Assembly: GCF_000470655.1 (NCBI RefSeq)
Contig: NC_021921.1
Location: 992,001-1,056,000 of the forward strand
Origin: Halorhabdus tiamatea SARL4B
Lineage (GTDB): Archaea > Halobacteriota > Halobacteria > Halobacteriales > Haloarculaceae
Direction of reading: 5' to 3'
DNA length: 64,000 nt
In this document: in pieces, positions 51,784-60,250 of the stretch
Position numbering within the stretch: position 1 is the stretch's first letter
Layout of the letters: the number at the start of each line of letters is the position of its first letter
Made by a program: the position numbers and the translations under genes
Notes under the pieces: generated by a model
Told to the model about the DNA's origin: nothing
The model's database searches: none
Seen by the model: only the letters and a program-made list of their open reading frames with translations

Positions 51784-54033
51784 ATGTCCGATCCGAAGAG
51801 TGATTGGGATATCCTTCCACAGGAAATACTCGAAGAGAACGCGGGGATGTCACCTTACGAAGCGAGCGTGTATCTGGCGCTTATTCGTGGTGGGAAACAG
51901 TCGATGAGCGAACTGTCCGACGCGAGTGAGGTTCCTCGACAACGAATCTACGATATCGTCAAAAGACTCCGTGAACGTGGATTCGTCGAAATAATCGACG
52001 AGTATCCGAAGCAAGCGTATCCAGTCGATCCGGAAAAAGCGCTGTCTCCGATTCAAGATCGCATTCGTCGTACTCGCAACTTCCTCGAGGATCTCCATCA
52101 AGCGGTTGACGAGGTTGAAGAGGGTGTTTCACTCTTCAAGAGCGAAGCGAGTATTCGAAAGTACATCCGTCGGATAATCACGACAGCCGATATGGACCTC
52201 TTTCTTACAATCCCTCACCACGCACTCGACATGTTCCGTGAGGACCTGAGCGAGCTACCTTCGGACGTGCGGACGAAATTGATCATCTCTGAAATCGACC
52301 CTGAAATCTCTGACGGCGACTCCATTGTTCTCGACAACGACGTTACTGAACTCGCCGATGAAGTTCGTGGCGTCACGTCATCGGAACCGTTTATTGTCTG
52401 TGCCGACCGAAAGACCGGCTTCTACTGGCCGGAACTCATCAGTACGCAACCGACCCAAGAGCAAGGATTCTACATCACAAATCCCGAACTCGGACTGTTG
52501 CTTGATCGGTTCCTCTCGGACTTACTTTGGCCGATTGCCCAACCAGTGAATCCATCGCAGAACACTTCGGAACTGCCTACGTTTCCAGCACAATACATTC
52601 GGGTACGTGACTGTCTTGCGGATCTCAAGCAGGTCACTGCCGATCGAGCACTCGAATCGTTCGAAATCGAGTTCGAGGGCTACGATACTGATACCGGTGA
52701 AGCAGTCACAAAGCGAGGCATATTGAGCGGGTACTATTTCAGCGAATTCGACGTTCGGGCTTCGTTTACACTCGACACCGTAGATGAACCAGCCACCAAC
52801 GAACGGGAATCCGTCTCAGTGGGAGGGTGGAAAGCGATACAAGAGGACTACGAAGCAGTACGACTCACCGTCTACGAACGCGAGCACAGAGAGCTGTACT
52901 CGCTCGACACAGAAACGCGCAACTACGTCAAGGCCTGTCGCGAAGAACTTCCAAACTCATTCGGCGATCGTCACGCAGTAATCGGGATCGACACCACTGT
53001 CGACCGAATGCGAGAGATCGTTGTGGAGCAACTAGAGCCGGGGAAATATCGACCGATGGAAGAATACGCTTCGTTCCGTGAGTCGATCATCGAATTCGAA
53101 GCGGAAGATAGTCCGCCGGGAATGATGTGGGCACAGACTGAGACAACCCCCGGGGGGATAACTGGACACATGGGGGAAGTATTCAATCAACTTGACTATT
53201 CACTCGCCTTCGTCGGAAACTTCGGCAAGCCAATTCATCCAGTTTTCAAAACTGCCTATCAAGGTCAGACTATCTTCAGTATTGGTAGTCCTACGTACGC
53301 CGACTACGTTCAATTTGACGATGGGAAATTTATTCTCGCCGATCTTCCGCCGACCAACATTGACTGGGAAACCATTAGGAATACGCTTAGCCTCGATCGG
53401 ATTGCTGAACAGGTAGACGGAGCGGAGTTCATTGCTCTCGGGACGTGGGGGCATTTCAATTCGCTACCGACTATTTGGGACGGAATACGAATGGATTTGT
53501 GGCCTCGGCTAGAGGACCCGCCAGAGAAAGCACTCGTATTACCGGGAGACATTCAAGACGTTCCTGACTCCGAAATCGAAAACGGGCTCGAATCTATTAG
53601 AAACCTAAGTGATATATTGGACGTAACCATAGTGACGAATAGAACCCAAGCTGATAGTTTTTCAAACGAAATCGACGGCGGAGAGGCGGCTATGTCCTTG
53701 AGCGACATGGCGACGATTCTTCAGGACGCGATGGAAGTTTCGAAGTTCGTCGTACACGCCCCGCTGGAAGCAGCACTCGGAAACGGGGAGGAAGTTCTGA
53801 CGGCGTGTGCTCCCCGCCCGAGATCAGTACAGATCACGAACGTCGACGACCACTTTAACACTGGCCTGGCACTGGGAATGACGGAAGGACTCACTGATGA
53901 GGCATCGCTCGTTCTCGCGCACGCCGTTGCCGGAGTCTTCATGCGGGAACGTGAACCGCCGACGGAGAAACAGATCCGGTCGTTTGTGGCCGAATATGAT
54001 CGGCTATTCGACTCACAGAAAGATACAAAATAG
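51784..54033 (+). CDS. TrmB-family regulator fused to a PfkB/ribokinase-like domain
   Basis: 749 aa from MSDPKSDWDILPQEIL. Residues 20-95: TrmB winged helix (MSPYEASVYLALIRGGKQSM, VPRQRIYDIVKRLRERGFVE). Residues 105-255: PLD-like TrmB effector segment (IVCADRKTGFYWPEL). Residues 268-372: TrmB sugar-binding-type domain (DTDTGEAVTKRG). Residues 398-735: a ribokinase-like region (VIGIDTTVDRMREIV, TPGGITGHMGEVFNQLDYSL, AFVGNFG, TIVTNRTQADS). The usual GAGD motif is replaced by TNVDDHFNTGLALG (685-698); Asp689 aligns with the catalytic base, but the Gly residues of the anion hole are gone. It probably senses a sugar or sugar phosphate and controls the GH32/transporter genes. Confidence 0.8.
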   Translation: MSDPKSDWDILPQEILEENAGMSPYEASVYLALIRGGKQSMSELSDASEVPRQRIYDIVKRLRERGFVEIIDEYPKQAYPVDPEKALSPIQDRIRRTRNFLEDLHQAVDEVEEGVSLFKSEASIRKYIRRIITTADMDLFLTIPHHALDMFREDLSELPSDVRTKLIISEIDPEISDGDSIVLDNDVTELADEVRGVTSSEPFIVCADRKTGFYWPELISTQPTQEQGFYITNPELGLLLDRFLSDLLWPIAQPVNPSQNTSELPTFPAQYIRVRDCLADLKQVTADRALESFEIEFEGYDTDTGEAVTKRGILSGYYFSEFDVRASFTLDTVDEPATNERESVSVGGWKAIQEDYEAVRLTVYEREHRELYSLDTETRNYVKACREELPNSFGDRHAVIGIDTTVDRMREIVVEQLEPGKYRPMEEYASFRESIIEFEAEDSPPGMMWAQTETTPGGITGHMGEVFNQLDYSLAFVGNFGKPIHPVFKTAYQGQTIFSIGSPTYADYVQFDDGKFILADLPPTNIDWETIRNTLSLDRIAEQVDGAEFIALGTWGHFNSLPTIWDGIRMDLWPRLEDPPEKALVLPGDIQDVPDSEIENGLESIRNLSDILDVTIVTNRTQADSFSNEIDGGEAAMSLSDMATILQDAMEVSKFVVHAPLEAALGNGEEVLTACAPRPRSVQITNVDDHFNTGLALGMTEGLTDEASLVLAHAVAGVFMREREPPTEKQIRSFVAEYDRLFDSQKDTK

Positions 54034-54354
54034 GGACGGATCAGAGCATCGCTACGTTCATTTCCCGTACGCTCATCTGTAGCAGACAGTACCTGTTGAA
54101 CATCAAAAGTAGAGCCTCCCGAGTGACGAACTGATTCCTGCGATCAGAGAAAAACCTCGTTATCGACCACCCACCTGTCGTCCATCTCCGTCAAGCGGGT
54201 CAGCAATCCACTGGCCGTCGATCAGACAGAATCAGTATGCTTGATCGCTCAGTGCTGGCTAAGGCCCTAGGACTTACAATAGTATGTTTGTAAGGACCGT
54301 GTCAAAAGACGGACGACGGGAACACATTTTACGCAGGAAGACGTGGACGAGAAT
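54034..54354. other. Intergenic region with a relic shared with 33260
   Basis: No intact gene. A minus frame near 54190-54225 reads LIDGQWIADPLDGDG, matching the IDGQWIAD relic near 33270-33290; the DNA of the two stretches is alike over about 55 bases. The rdfA promoter lies at the right side. Confidence 0.4.
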
Positions 54355-54972
54355 ATGACTGAAGACAAAGACGAAGAGCGACGGTCGGGCGGGCAGCCAC
54401 GGAGCAAGGTTGCCCGGGTCATCGATAGCTATGATCTCGGCATTGGAGACGAACTAGAACGGCGATGGCTCGCTACCGACGAGAGGGGCATGAGTCTGCG
54501 CGAATTGGCGACCTACGTCAATCGGGAAATTCTGGAGGCGGCGATCGAACAGAGTGAGAGGAGTGTGCTCGACGTCGACGTCGAGAGCGTCTACGAGCGG
54601 TTGACCAGTGACGACGTGAGCGAAGGTGTCCGGACGCGCAGCAGACGTCGCCTCGAGAGAAACGGGGTGGACGTCGAGGCAGTCACGAGCGACTTCGTGA
54701 CCCACCAGGCAGTACATACGTATCTGCGGAAATACCGGGATGTCGAACAGCCGGAACAGACAGACGACCAGCGTCGCGAGTCCGCGATCGAGCGGATTCA
54801 GAAACTCCAGGACCGCTCGGCTGCGGTTACCCAGGACACAGTCGAAGGGTTACAACGGGTGGACATCGTCCCCGACGGTGACGTCGACGTCGTCGTCGAT
54901 ATTCAGGTCATCTATACGGACTCGGGCGAGCAATACAATGTCTTCGATCTCATCGAGGGATCGCCGACGTAA
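54355..54972 (+). CDS. rdfA: RdfA, rod-determining factor
   Basis: 205 aa from MTEDKDEERRSGGQPRSKVA (a GTG 12 nt upstream is also in frame). The pattern KVARVIDSYDLGIGDELERR, WLATDERGMSLRELATYVNR, VESVYERLTSDDVSEGVRTR is typical of haloarchaeal RdfA, a small protein needed for rod-shape development in Haloferax. It regularly precedes an archaea-specific SMC-related gene, as here (44 nt apart). Confidence 0.88.
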   Translation: MTEDKDEERRSGGQPRSKVARVIDSYDLGIGDELERRWLATDERGMSLRELATYVNREILEAAIEQSERSVLDVDVESVYERLTSDDVSEGVRTRSRRRLERNGVDVEAVTSDFVTHQAVHTYLRKYRDVEQPEQTDDQRRESAIERIQKLQDRSAAVTQDTVEGLQRVDIVPDGDVDVVVDIQVIYTDSGEQYNVFDLIEGSPT

Positions 54973-55016
54973 CACGTTCCAAAACAATTATATGAACAGG
55001 AAAACGCACATCAAGT

Positions 55017-56951
55017 ATGGCTTCGAAACAACAAGCAGAGGCTGAGGCGACTGTCTCAGTGCGTAACATCGGGGGCATCGACGAAACGACAGTCGAGTTA
55101 CAACCGGGAGTAACTGTGCTTGCCGGCCGGAACGCGACGAATCGGACGTCCTTCTTGCAGGCGATCATGGCCGGACTCGGGAGTCGAGACGTCGCGATGA
55201 AACGGGACGCCGAGAGCGCGGCGGTGACGTTGTCGATCGGCGGCCAGACTTACCAGCGGCAGTTGCGCCGGCGTGCTGACCACATTGAGTTCGACGGCGA
55301 CCCATATCTCGAGGATCCCGAACTCGCAGACCTCTTTGCCTTCCTGCTCGCCTCCAACGAGGCACGTCAGGCGGTAACGACCGAACAGAATCTCCGGGAC
55401 GTCATCATGCGACCGGTCGACCTCGAGGAGATCAAAACGGAAATATCCCGACTCGAATCCGAGAAGAGTGACATCGACGAGGAGAGAGAGGCCATCGAAG
55501 CACGGAAGCAGACGCTCCCAGAACTCGAAGCCGAGAAGGCACGACTAGAAGACGAGATCGAGGAGACCCAGGAGGCCCTCACGGCGAAGGAGGCGGAGAT
55601 CGACGCGGCAGACGCGGACGTCCAGACCCAGCGAACGGAACAGCAGCAGCTCGAAGCGAAACTCGACGAATTGCGGGAGGCGCGCAACACCCTCGAAGAC
55701 GTCCGATACGATCTGGACACCGAACGCGAGAGCGTCGAGTCCCTCAAACAGGATCGCGCGACGATTGAAGCGGAACTCGAGGCTCTGCCGGAGACACCGG
55801 ACGACGAAATCGATCGCCTCGATGCCGATATCAGTCAGTTGCGCGAACAGCGCCGACGGCTGGACAGCGAGATCAACTCCTTGCAGAGTACCGTCCGGTT
55901 CAACGAAGAGATGCTCGACGGCGAGCGGACGGACGTCTACAAGGCGATGACCGAGGACGGACACACCACCGAGGACCTCCTCACCGACAACGTGGTCTGC
56001 TGGACGTGTGGGTCGACGGTCCCTCGTGAACAGATCGAGGCGACCCTTGCGGAGCTGCGGAATCTCAGAGAAGACAAACTCGAAACGAAACGGGAACTCG
56101 CCGACGAACTCGACGACCTGAAAGCAGAGAAGGAACGGCTGGAGGGACAACGGACACAGCGAAGCGAATACGAACGCCAACTCTCGGCGATCGAAGACGA
56201 GTTGGCCCAGCGGGAAGACCGAATCGAAGCGTTACAGGAGCGTCGCACCGAGATGGAAACAGCAGTCAAAGAGCTGCAGGCAGCCGTCGAGGACCGCGAG
56301 TCCGAGCAGTTCGACGAGATTCTCGAACTCCATCAGGAGGCCAACGAGCTCGAGTACGAACTCGGCCGCCTGGAGACGGACCTCGAAGACGTCGAAGACG
56401 ACATCGAGGCGATCGAGTCCCGGATCGACGAACAGTCCGAGCTGGAAGCCGAACGCGAGCGCATCGCCGACGAACTCATCGACCTCCGAACGCGGGTCGA
56501 AACACTCGAGAAAGACGCCGTCGAGGCGTTCAACGACCACATGGAGACGGTGCTGGGCGTCCTCGAATACGACAACTTAGATCGGATCTGGATCGAGCGA
56601 GCCCAACGAGAAGTAAAAGAGGGACGCCAGAAAGCGATCAGGACGTTCTTCGAATTGCACGTCGTCCGGTCGACGCCCTCGGGGACGACCTACGAGGACA
56701 CGGTCGACCACTTGAGCGAGTCCGAGCGCGAAGTGACCGGACTGGTGTTCGCGCTGGCCGGGTATCTGGTCCACGAAGTCTACGAGACCGTGCCGTTCAT
56801 GCTGCTGGATTCCCTGGAAGCGATCGACTCCGCCCGGATCGCCGATCTCGTCGAGTACTTCGGCGAGTTCGCCGACTACCTCGTCGTCGCCTTGCTTGAG
56901 GAAGACGCCGACGCCGTCGAGGGTGACCACACCCGGATCGAGTCGATATAG
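55017..56951 (+). CDS. Archaea-specific SMC-related ATPase
   Basis: 644 aa. The P-loop is the atypical AGRNATNRTS (residues 36-45), as in this family. Two long antiparallel coiled coils (about 135-300 and 345-490) flank a hook CWTCGSTVP near residue 328 that would bind zinc and dimerise. The C-terminal domain has the signature/Walker B region (SEREVTGLVFALAGYL, VPFMLLDSLEAIDS). Partnered with RdfA, it may act in DNA organisation or cell-shape control at the membrane. No DNA-repair partner (Mre11) is adjacent. Confidence 0.9.
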   Translation: MASKQQAEAEATVSVRNIGGIDETTVELQPGVTVLAGRNATNRTSFLQAIMAGLGSRDVAMKRDAESAAVTLSIGGQTYQRQLRRRADHIEFDGDPYLEDPELADLFAFLLASNEARQAVTTEQNLRDVIMRPVDLEEIKTEISRLESEKSDIDEEREAIEARKQTLPELEAEKARLEDEIEETQEALTAKEAEIDAADADVQTQRTEQQQLEAKLDELREARNTLEDVRYDLDTERESVESLKQDRATIEAELEALPETPDDEIDRLDADISQLREQRRRLDSEINSLQSTVRFNEEMLDGERTDVYKAMTEDGHTTEDLLTDNVVCWTCGSTVPREQIEATLAELRNLREDKLETKRELADELDDLKAEKERLEGQRTQRSEYERQLSAIEDELAQREDRIEALQERRTEMETAVKELQAAVEDRESEQFDEILELHQEANELEYELGRLETDLEDVEDDIEAIESRIDEQSELEAERERIADELIDLRTRVETLEKDAVEAFNDHMETVLGVLEYDNLDRIWIERAQREVKEGRQKAIRTFFELHVVRSTPSGTTYEDTVDHLSESEREVTGLVFALAGYLVHEVYETVPFMLLDSLEAIDSARIADLVEYFGEFADYLVVALLEEDADAVEGDHTRIESI

Positions 56952-57147
56952 GGGCGTGCGACAGGAGGCACGTTCGAGCCGAGAGAATACAACAATGTTG
57001 GACGGCTCACGAGAGCGCTGTCAGTCACGACCCAGCGTTCTGATGCCCAAGATACAACAGGAGATCCGCTCCACACCGAGAAGCAGCCAAATCCTCGTGT
57101 GCTGGACAGCCGAACCGAGTCACACAATATTGGACTCCAGACGATTC

Positions 57148-57227
57148 ATACTGCCGGCTGTAACAGACTGACGGAATTCGCCACCCCGGTGTGGCGAATA
57201 TCGTTACGAACGTACAGCCGGCAGTAT
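57148..57227. repeat. Nested palindromic element (80 bp)
   Basis: An outer perfect 15-bp inverted repeat, ATACTGCCGGCTGTA with TACAGCCGGCAGTAT, encloses a perfect 9-bp stem ATTCGCCAC/GTGGCGAAT with loop CCCGGT. Two hairpins nested in one palindrome look like a dispersed intergenic repeat or a structured RNA. It lies in a 740-bp gene-free region after the SMC-related gene. Confidence 0.75.
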
Positions 57228-57695
57228 CAAGAGGCGAAACAGCCCACGGGCAGAGGGAGTTCAGTGAGCATACGCATCGTTGCGGCATTGACGCTGTGAA
57301 GTCAGTGCCATCCAGGTATATTGGACAAGAAGCCCCACAGCAGCTCCGACTGTAACAGAGCGCTACCGCCCGAGAAGACGGCAACTCTACGTTCCGGTCG
57401 GGACATCGTGCGTCCAAGATCGTTGCAATCCCAGCCACCGATCGTGACGAGTATACAGACGGCGTCCACGGACAGCCTGGCGAGAATGAAACCGGTCCTG
57501 TGGTCCTGGTTCGATCTGGGACACGGTCCGTCTTCTCGGCGTCCTCGACCGAGCTGATCCAAAGCGCGCCGCACCGTCCAGGCCAGAAGAACGCGGTCTT
57601 TTTTATCGCTCGAACCACTCGCTTCGGGCATGAAACGTGCAGCTGTTCAGAGTGGAAACCGAACTGCGACCGGACACGGACCGGGTGAGTGATGG
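57228..57695. other. About 470 bases without a supported gene
   Basis: A minus frame of 109 codons (57302-57631) exists but its product is not acidic and matches nothing I know. The PfkB promoter should be near 57600 (TTTTTTATCG at 57599-57608). Confidence 0.35.
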
Positions 57696-58616
57696 ATGGC
57701 GTCGATCGTCACCGTCGGTAGCGCTGTCATCGATCGGGTCTACGTCCTCTCGAACCTTCCGGAACCGGACGGGGGAGCGTTCGTCACGGACTACGAGGAA
57801 CGCGCCGGTGGCGTCGCCGCGAACGTTGCCTGTGCCCTTGGGGCGCTCGAGCACGAGACGGCCGTACTCTCGCGGGTCGGGCACGACGACGCGGCCGAGT
57901 TGATCGTCGACTCCCTCCAAGGATACGGCGTCGACGTCAGCGCCATCCAGCGCGGGAGCGCTGATTCCTCGTATACACTCGTCCTCCGCGGGCCGGACGG
58001 CAATCGGATGATCGTCGCCGGCGGCGACAGCGTCCCGGAGTTGCGACTCGGCGAGCGTGATCGAGATCGCCTGCAGGCTGCAGACGGCGTGTTTACGAGC
58101 GCCTACGCACCGGATCGCGTCGTCAGCGAACTCGTCGAGTTACGTCGCGCGGGCGACATAGCGAGGCTCGTCTTCGACCTTTCTGGGCCCCTTTCGGAAC
58201 TTGAAGGACGCGGAACGGCTCCGGAGACGATCGACGCGCTTGCTGGGACTGCCGACCTGTTCATCACCAACGAGGTCGCCGCTCGATCGTATCTCGAGCG
58301 CGCGCCCGAAGACGCTGCGCGGCGACTCAACGAAGCCGGAGCAGCCCGCGTCGCCGTCACGGCTGGGTCAGACGGCGCGTACCTCGCCGAGAGCGGGACC
58401 GATCCGATCCACGTCCCGGCGGTCGGGCGTGACGTGGTCGATACGACCGGCGCTGGCGACCAGTTCACGGCCGCACTGACTCACGCCTGGGTACTCGACG
58501 GACAGTCACCGGCCGAGGCAGGACGGACGGCTGCGACGGCAGCGGCCCAAAACTGTACGGCAGCCGGCCCACGAGGGGCACTCGCGACGCCGGCCGATCT
58601 ACGCGGCGATCGCTAA
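57696..58616 (+). CDS. PfkB-family sugar or nucleoside kinase
   Basis: 306 aa. Signature 1 is RAGGVAANVACALGALEHET, and signature 2 is VVDTTGAGDQFTAALTHAW with the catalytic Asp. FITNEVAARSYLE is the usual NExE region. ATP-dependent kinase for a sugar, sugar phosphate or nucleoside; the substrate is not set by the sequence. It overlaps the convergent BtpA-family gene by 4 nt. Confidence 0.85.
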   Translation: MASIVTVGSAVIDRVYVLSNLPEPDGGAFVTDYEERAGGVAANVACALGALEHETAVLSRVGHDDAAELIVDSLQGYGVDVSAIQRGSADSSYTLVLRGPDGNRMIVAGGDSVPELRLGERDRDRLQAADGVFTSAYAPDRVVSELVELRRAGDIARLVFDLSGPLSELEGRGTAPETIDALAGTADLFITNEVAARSYLERAPEDAARRLNEAGAARVAVTAGSDGAYLAESGTDPIHVPAVGRDVVDTTGAGDQFTAALTHAWVLDGQSPAEAGRTAATAAAQNCTAAGPRGALATPADLRGDR

Positions 58617-59416
58617 TCCGCTCTCGCCGCCGCGACGAGTTCGCGAGCGCGGTCTTCGTCGACAGGCGCGGTCGTCTCGCCGCTTTCTTTCAAGTCCGTT
58701 CCGACGATGACGCCGTCCGCGACGTCGAGCGTCTCCGCGACCGTGTCTCGTCGGACACCGCTGCCGACGAATACCGGGACATCGCGATCGAGGTCGTCGC
58801 GGGCGTCGACGACAGCCTCGAGATGATCGCGATCGGTTTCGTGACCAGTTCCGGCCCCACTGGCGACGACCCCGTCGGCGTGGCCCCGCTCGACCAGTTC
58901 GGCAACTTCCTCGGGCAGCGGGCGCTCTGCAAGTGGTGCGGAGTGTTTCACGTCGACGTCGGCCAGGATCGAGACGTCGGCCTCAAGGCGATCACGGAGG
59001 CGGATCGTCTCCGGAGCGTTCCCGGTCACGACGCCCTGATCGGTCAGGCGCGCGCTGGTGTGGACGTTGATCCGCACGAGTGAGGCTTCCGCAGCCGCGG
59101 CGATCGACAATGCAGCCTCGGCGTCGTTTCGGAGGACGTTGACACCGATCGGCAGGTCCGTCTCCCGACGGAGGTCGCTGACGTAAGAGGTCATCGACGC
59201 GACGACGTGTTTCGGTACGTCCTCGGCATAGAACGGCGCGTCCCCGAAGTTCTCGATCATCAACCCGTCGACGCCCGCGGCCTCGAGTCGGCGAGCGTCT
59301 CGGAGCATCGCGTCCCGGATAGCTTCACGATCCCCGTCGAAGCCGGGCGCGCCGGGAAGCGCCTGGAGGTGGATCATCCCGAACACCGACCGGTCGGCGT
59401 CGATGCCACCCGTCAT
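58613..59416 (-). CDS. BtpA/SgcQ-family protein
   Basis: 267 aa from MTGGIDADRSVFGMIHLQALPG. The TIM-barrel BtpA family is recognised by MIHLQALPGAP, DGLMIENFGDAPFYAEDVP, IGVNVLRNDAEAALSIA, DVDVKHSAPL and PVFVGSGVRRDTV. The family was named from photosystem I biogenesis in cyanobacteria, but the catalytic role is unclear; a nucleoside- or sugar-phosphate enzyme is suspected. The neighbouring PfkB kinase is convergent, suggesting a shared pathway. Confidence 0.88.
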   Translation of the reverse strand: MTGGIDADRSVFGMIHLQALPGAPGFDGDREAIRDAMLRDARRLEAAGVDGLMIENFGDAPFYAEDVPKHVVASMTSYVSDLRRETDLPIGVNVLRNDAEAALSIAAAAEASLVRINVHTSARLTDQGVVTGNAPETIRLRDRLEADVSILADVDVKHSAPLAERPLPEEVAELVERGHADGVVASGAGTGHETDRDHLEAVVDARDDLDRDVPVFVGSGVRRDTVAETLDVADGVIVGTDLKESGETTAPVDEDRARELVAAARAD

Positions 59417-59626
59417 TGTCGGTCCTCCCGAAAATTTCGAAAGTCGAAACTCACAACACAGTTTGTGATGCATTGCATACCTATGTAGTCATGGGGGCAG
59501 GCTAAATCATTTTCGCAAGCGTGTCCCGAGAAGCGTACACGTGTCAGTGTGTCGTTCGCGTACTCCTCGACGCTGACTTTCGGAGATGAGCGTGGCGGTC
59601 TGTTCTGGCCGGTGGCCGAGACAGGG

Positions 59627-60112
59627 TTACTCGTACCGGACGAACGTCACCGGGCACGGCGCGTCGAGTAAGACTGCCTGGGCGACACTGCCGAAGATGA
59701 CCTTGTCGGTCGGCGAGCGTCGCCGGCCACTCAGAACGACTCTATCGGCTTCGACATCTTCGGCGAGTGCGAGCAACCCCTCGCTTGGATCGCCCGCAGC
59801 ACCGCGGGTTGTGTACGCAACATCGGCGTCGGCAAGCTTGTCGGTGACCTGCTGGATCGTCTCGTTGTTCGCAAGGACGTCGTCAACGTCGTCACTGTCG
59901 AGGACTTCGGTGTACTCGTCGTTCGAGAGGAGGTGTGGTTGCCTGCCGGGCGTCGGGAACGACGGGTACTCCTCGAGGTCGTCCGAGAGGACGTGCCCAA
60001 CGACGACTTCGGCGTCGAGGGGTTCCGCGATCTCTAAAACGGCGTCCATCAACTGTTCGGTCCGGTCGTCGTCGTGCTCCCTGACGGCAAGCAGGATCGT
60101 CTCCAGTGCCAT
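59627..60112 (-). CDS. Universal stress protein (UspA family)
   Basis: 161 aa. N-terminal TILLAVREHDDDR and the C-terminal ADRVVLSGRRRSPTDKVIFG then SVAQAVLLDAPCPVTFVR carry the UspA ATP-binding G-2x-G-9x-G-(S/T) type loop, with Arg replacing some residues. It probably binds ATP and helps stress adaptation. It is monocistronic, preceded by an AT-rich promoter (ATAATATAAAAATG region near 60130-60145). Confidence 0.88.
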   Translation of the reverse strand: MALETILLAVREHDDDRTEQLMDAVLEIAEPLDAEVVVGHVLSDDLEEYPSFPTPGRQPHLLSNDEYTEVLDSDDVDDVLANNETIQQVTDKLADADVAYTTRGAAGDPSEGLLALAEDVEADRVVLSGRRRSPTDKVIFGSVAQAVLLDAPCPVTFVRYE

Positions 60113-60250
60113 AGTAGCGGCATCTAACGCATAATATAAAAATGCTATGCTGTTCTATACAAAATAGCGTATAATAGTCTAAAGACAATCGTCACTGTCC
60201 AACAGACGAATCGAGCGGCCGTCGGGGTCGAGAACGCCGACTGACAGTGC

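Noticed and set aside
57302-57631. 109-codon minus frame upstream of the PfkB gene
   Set aside because: The product is not acidic and shows no family features; kept only as part of the gap note.
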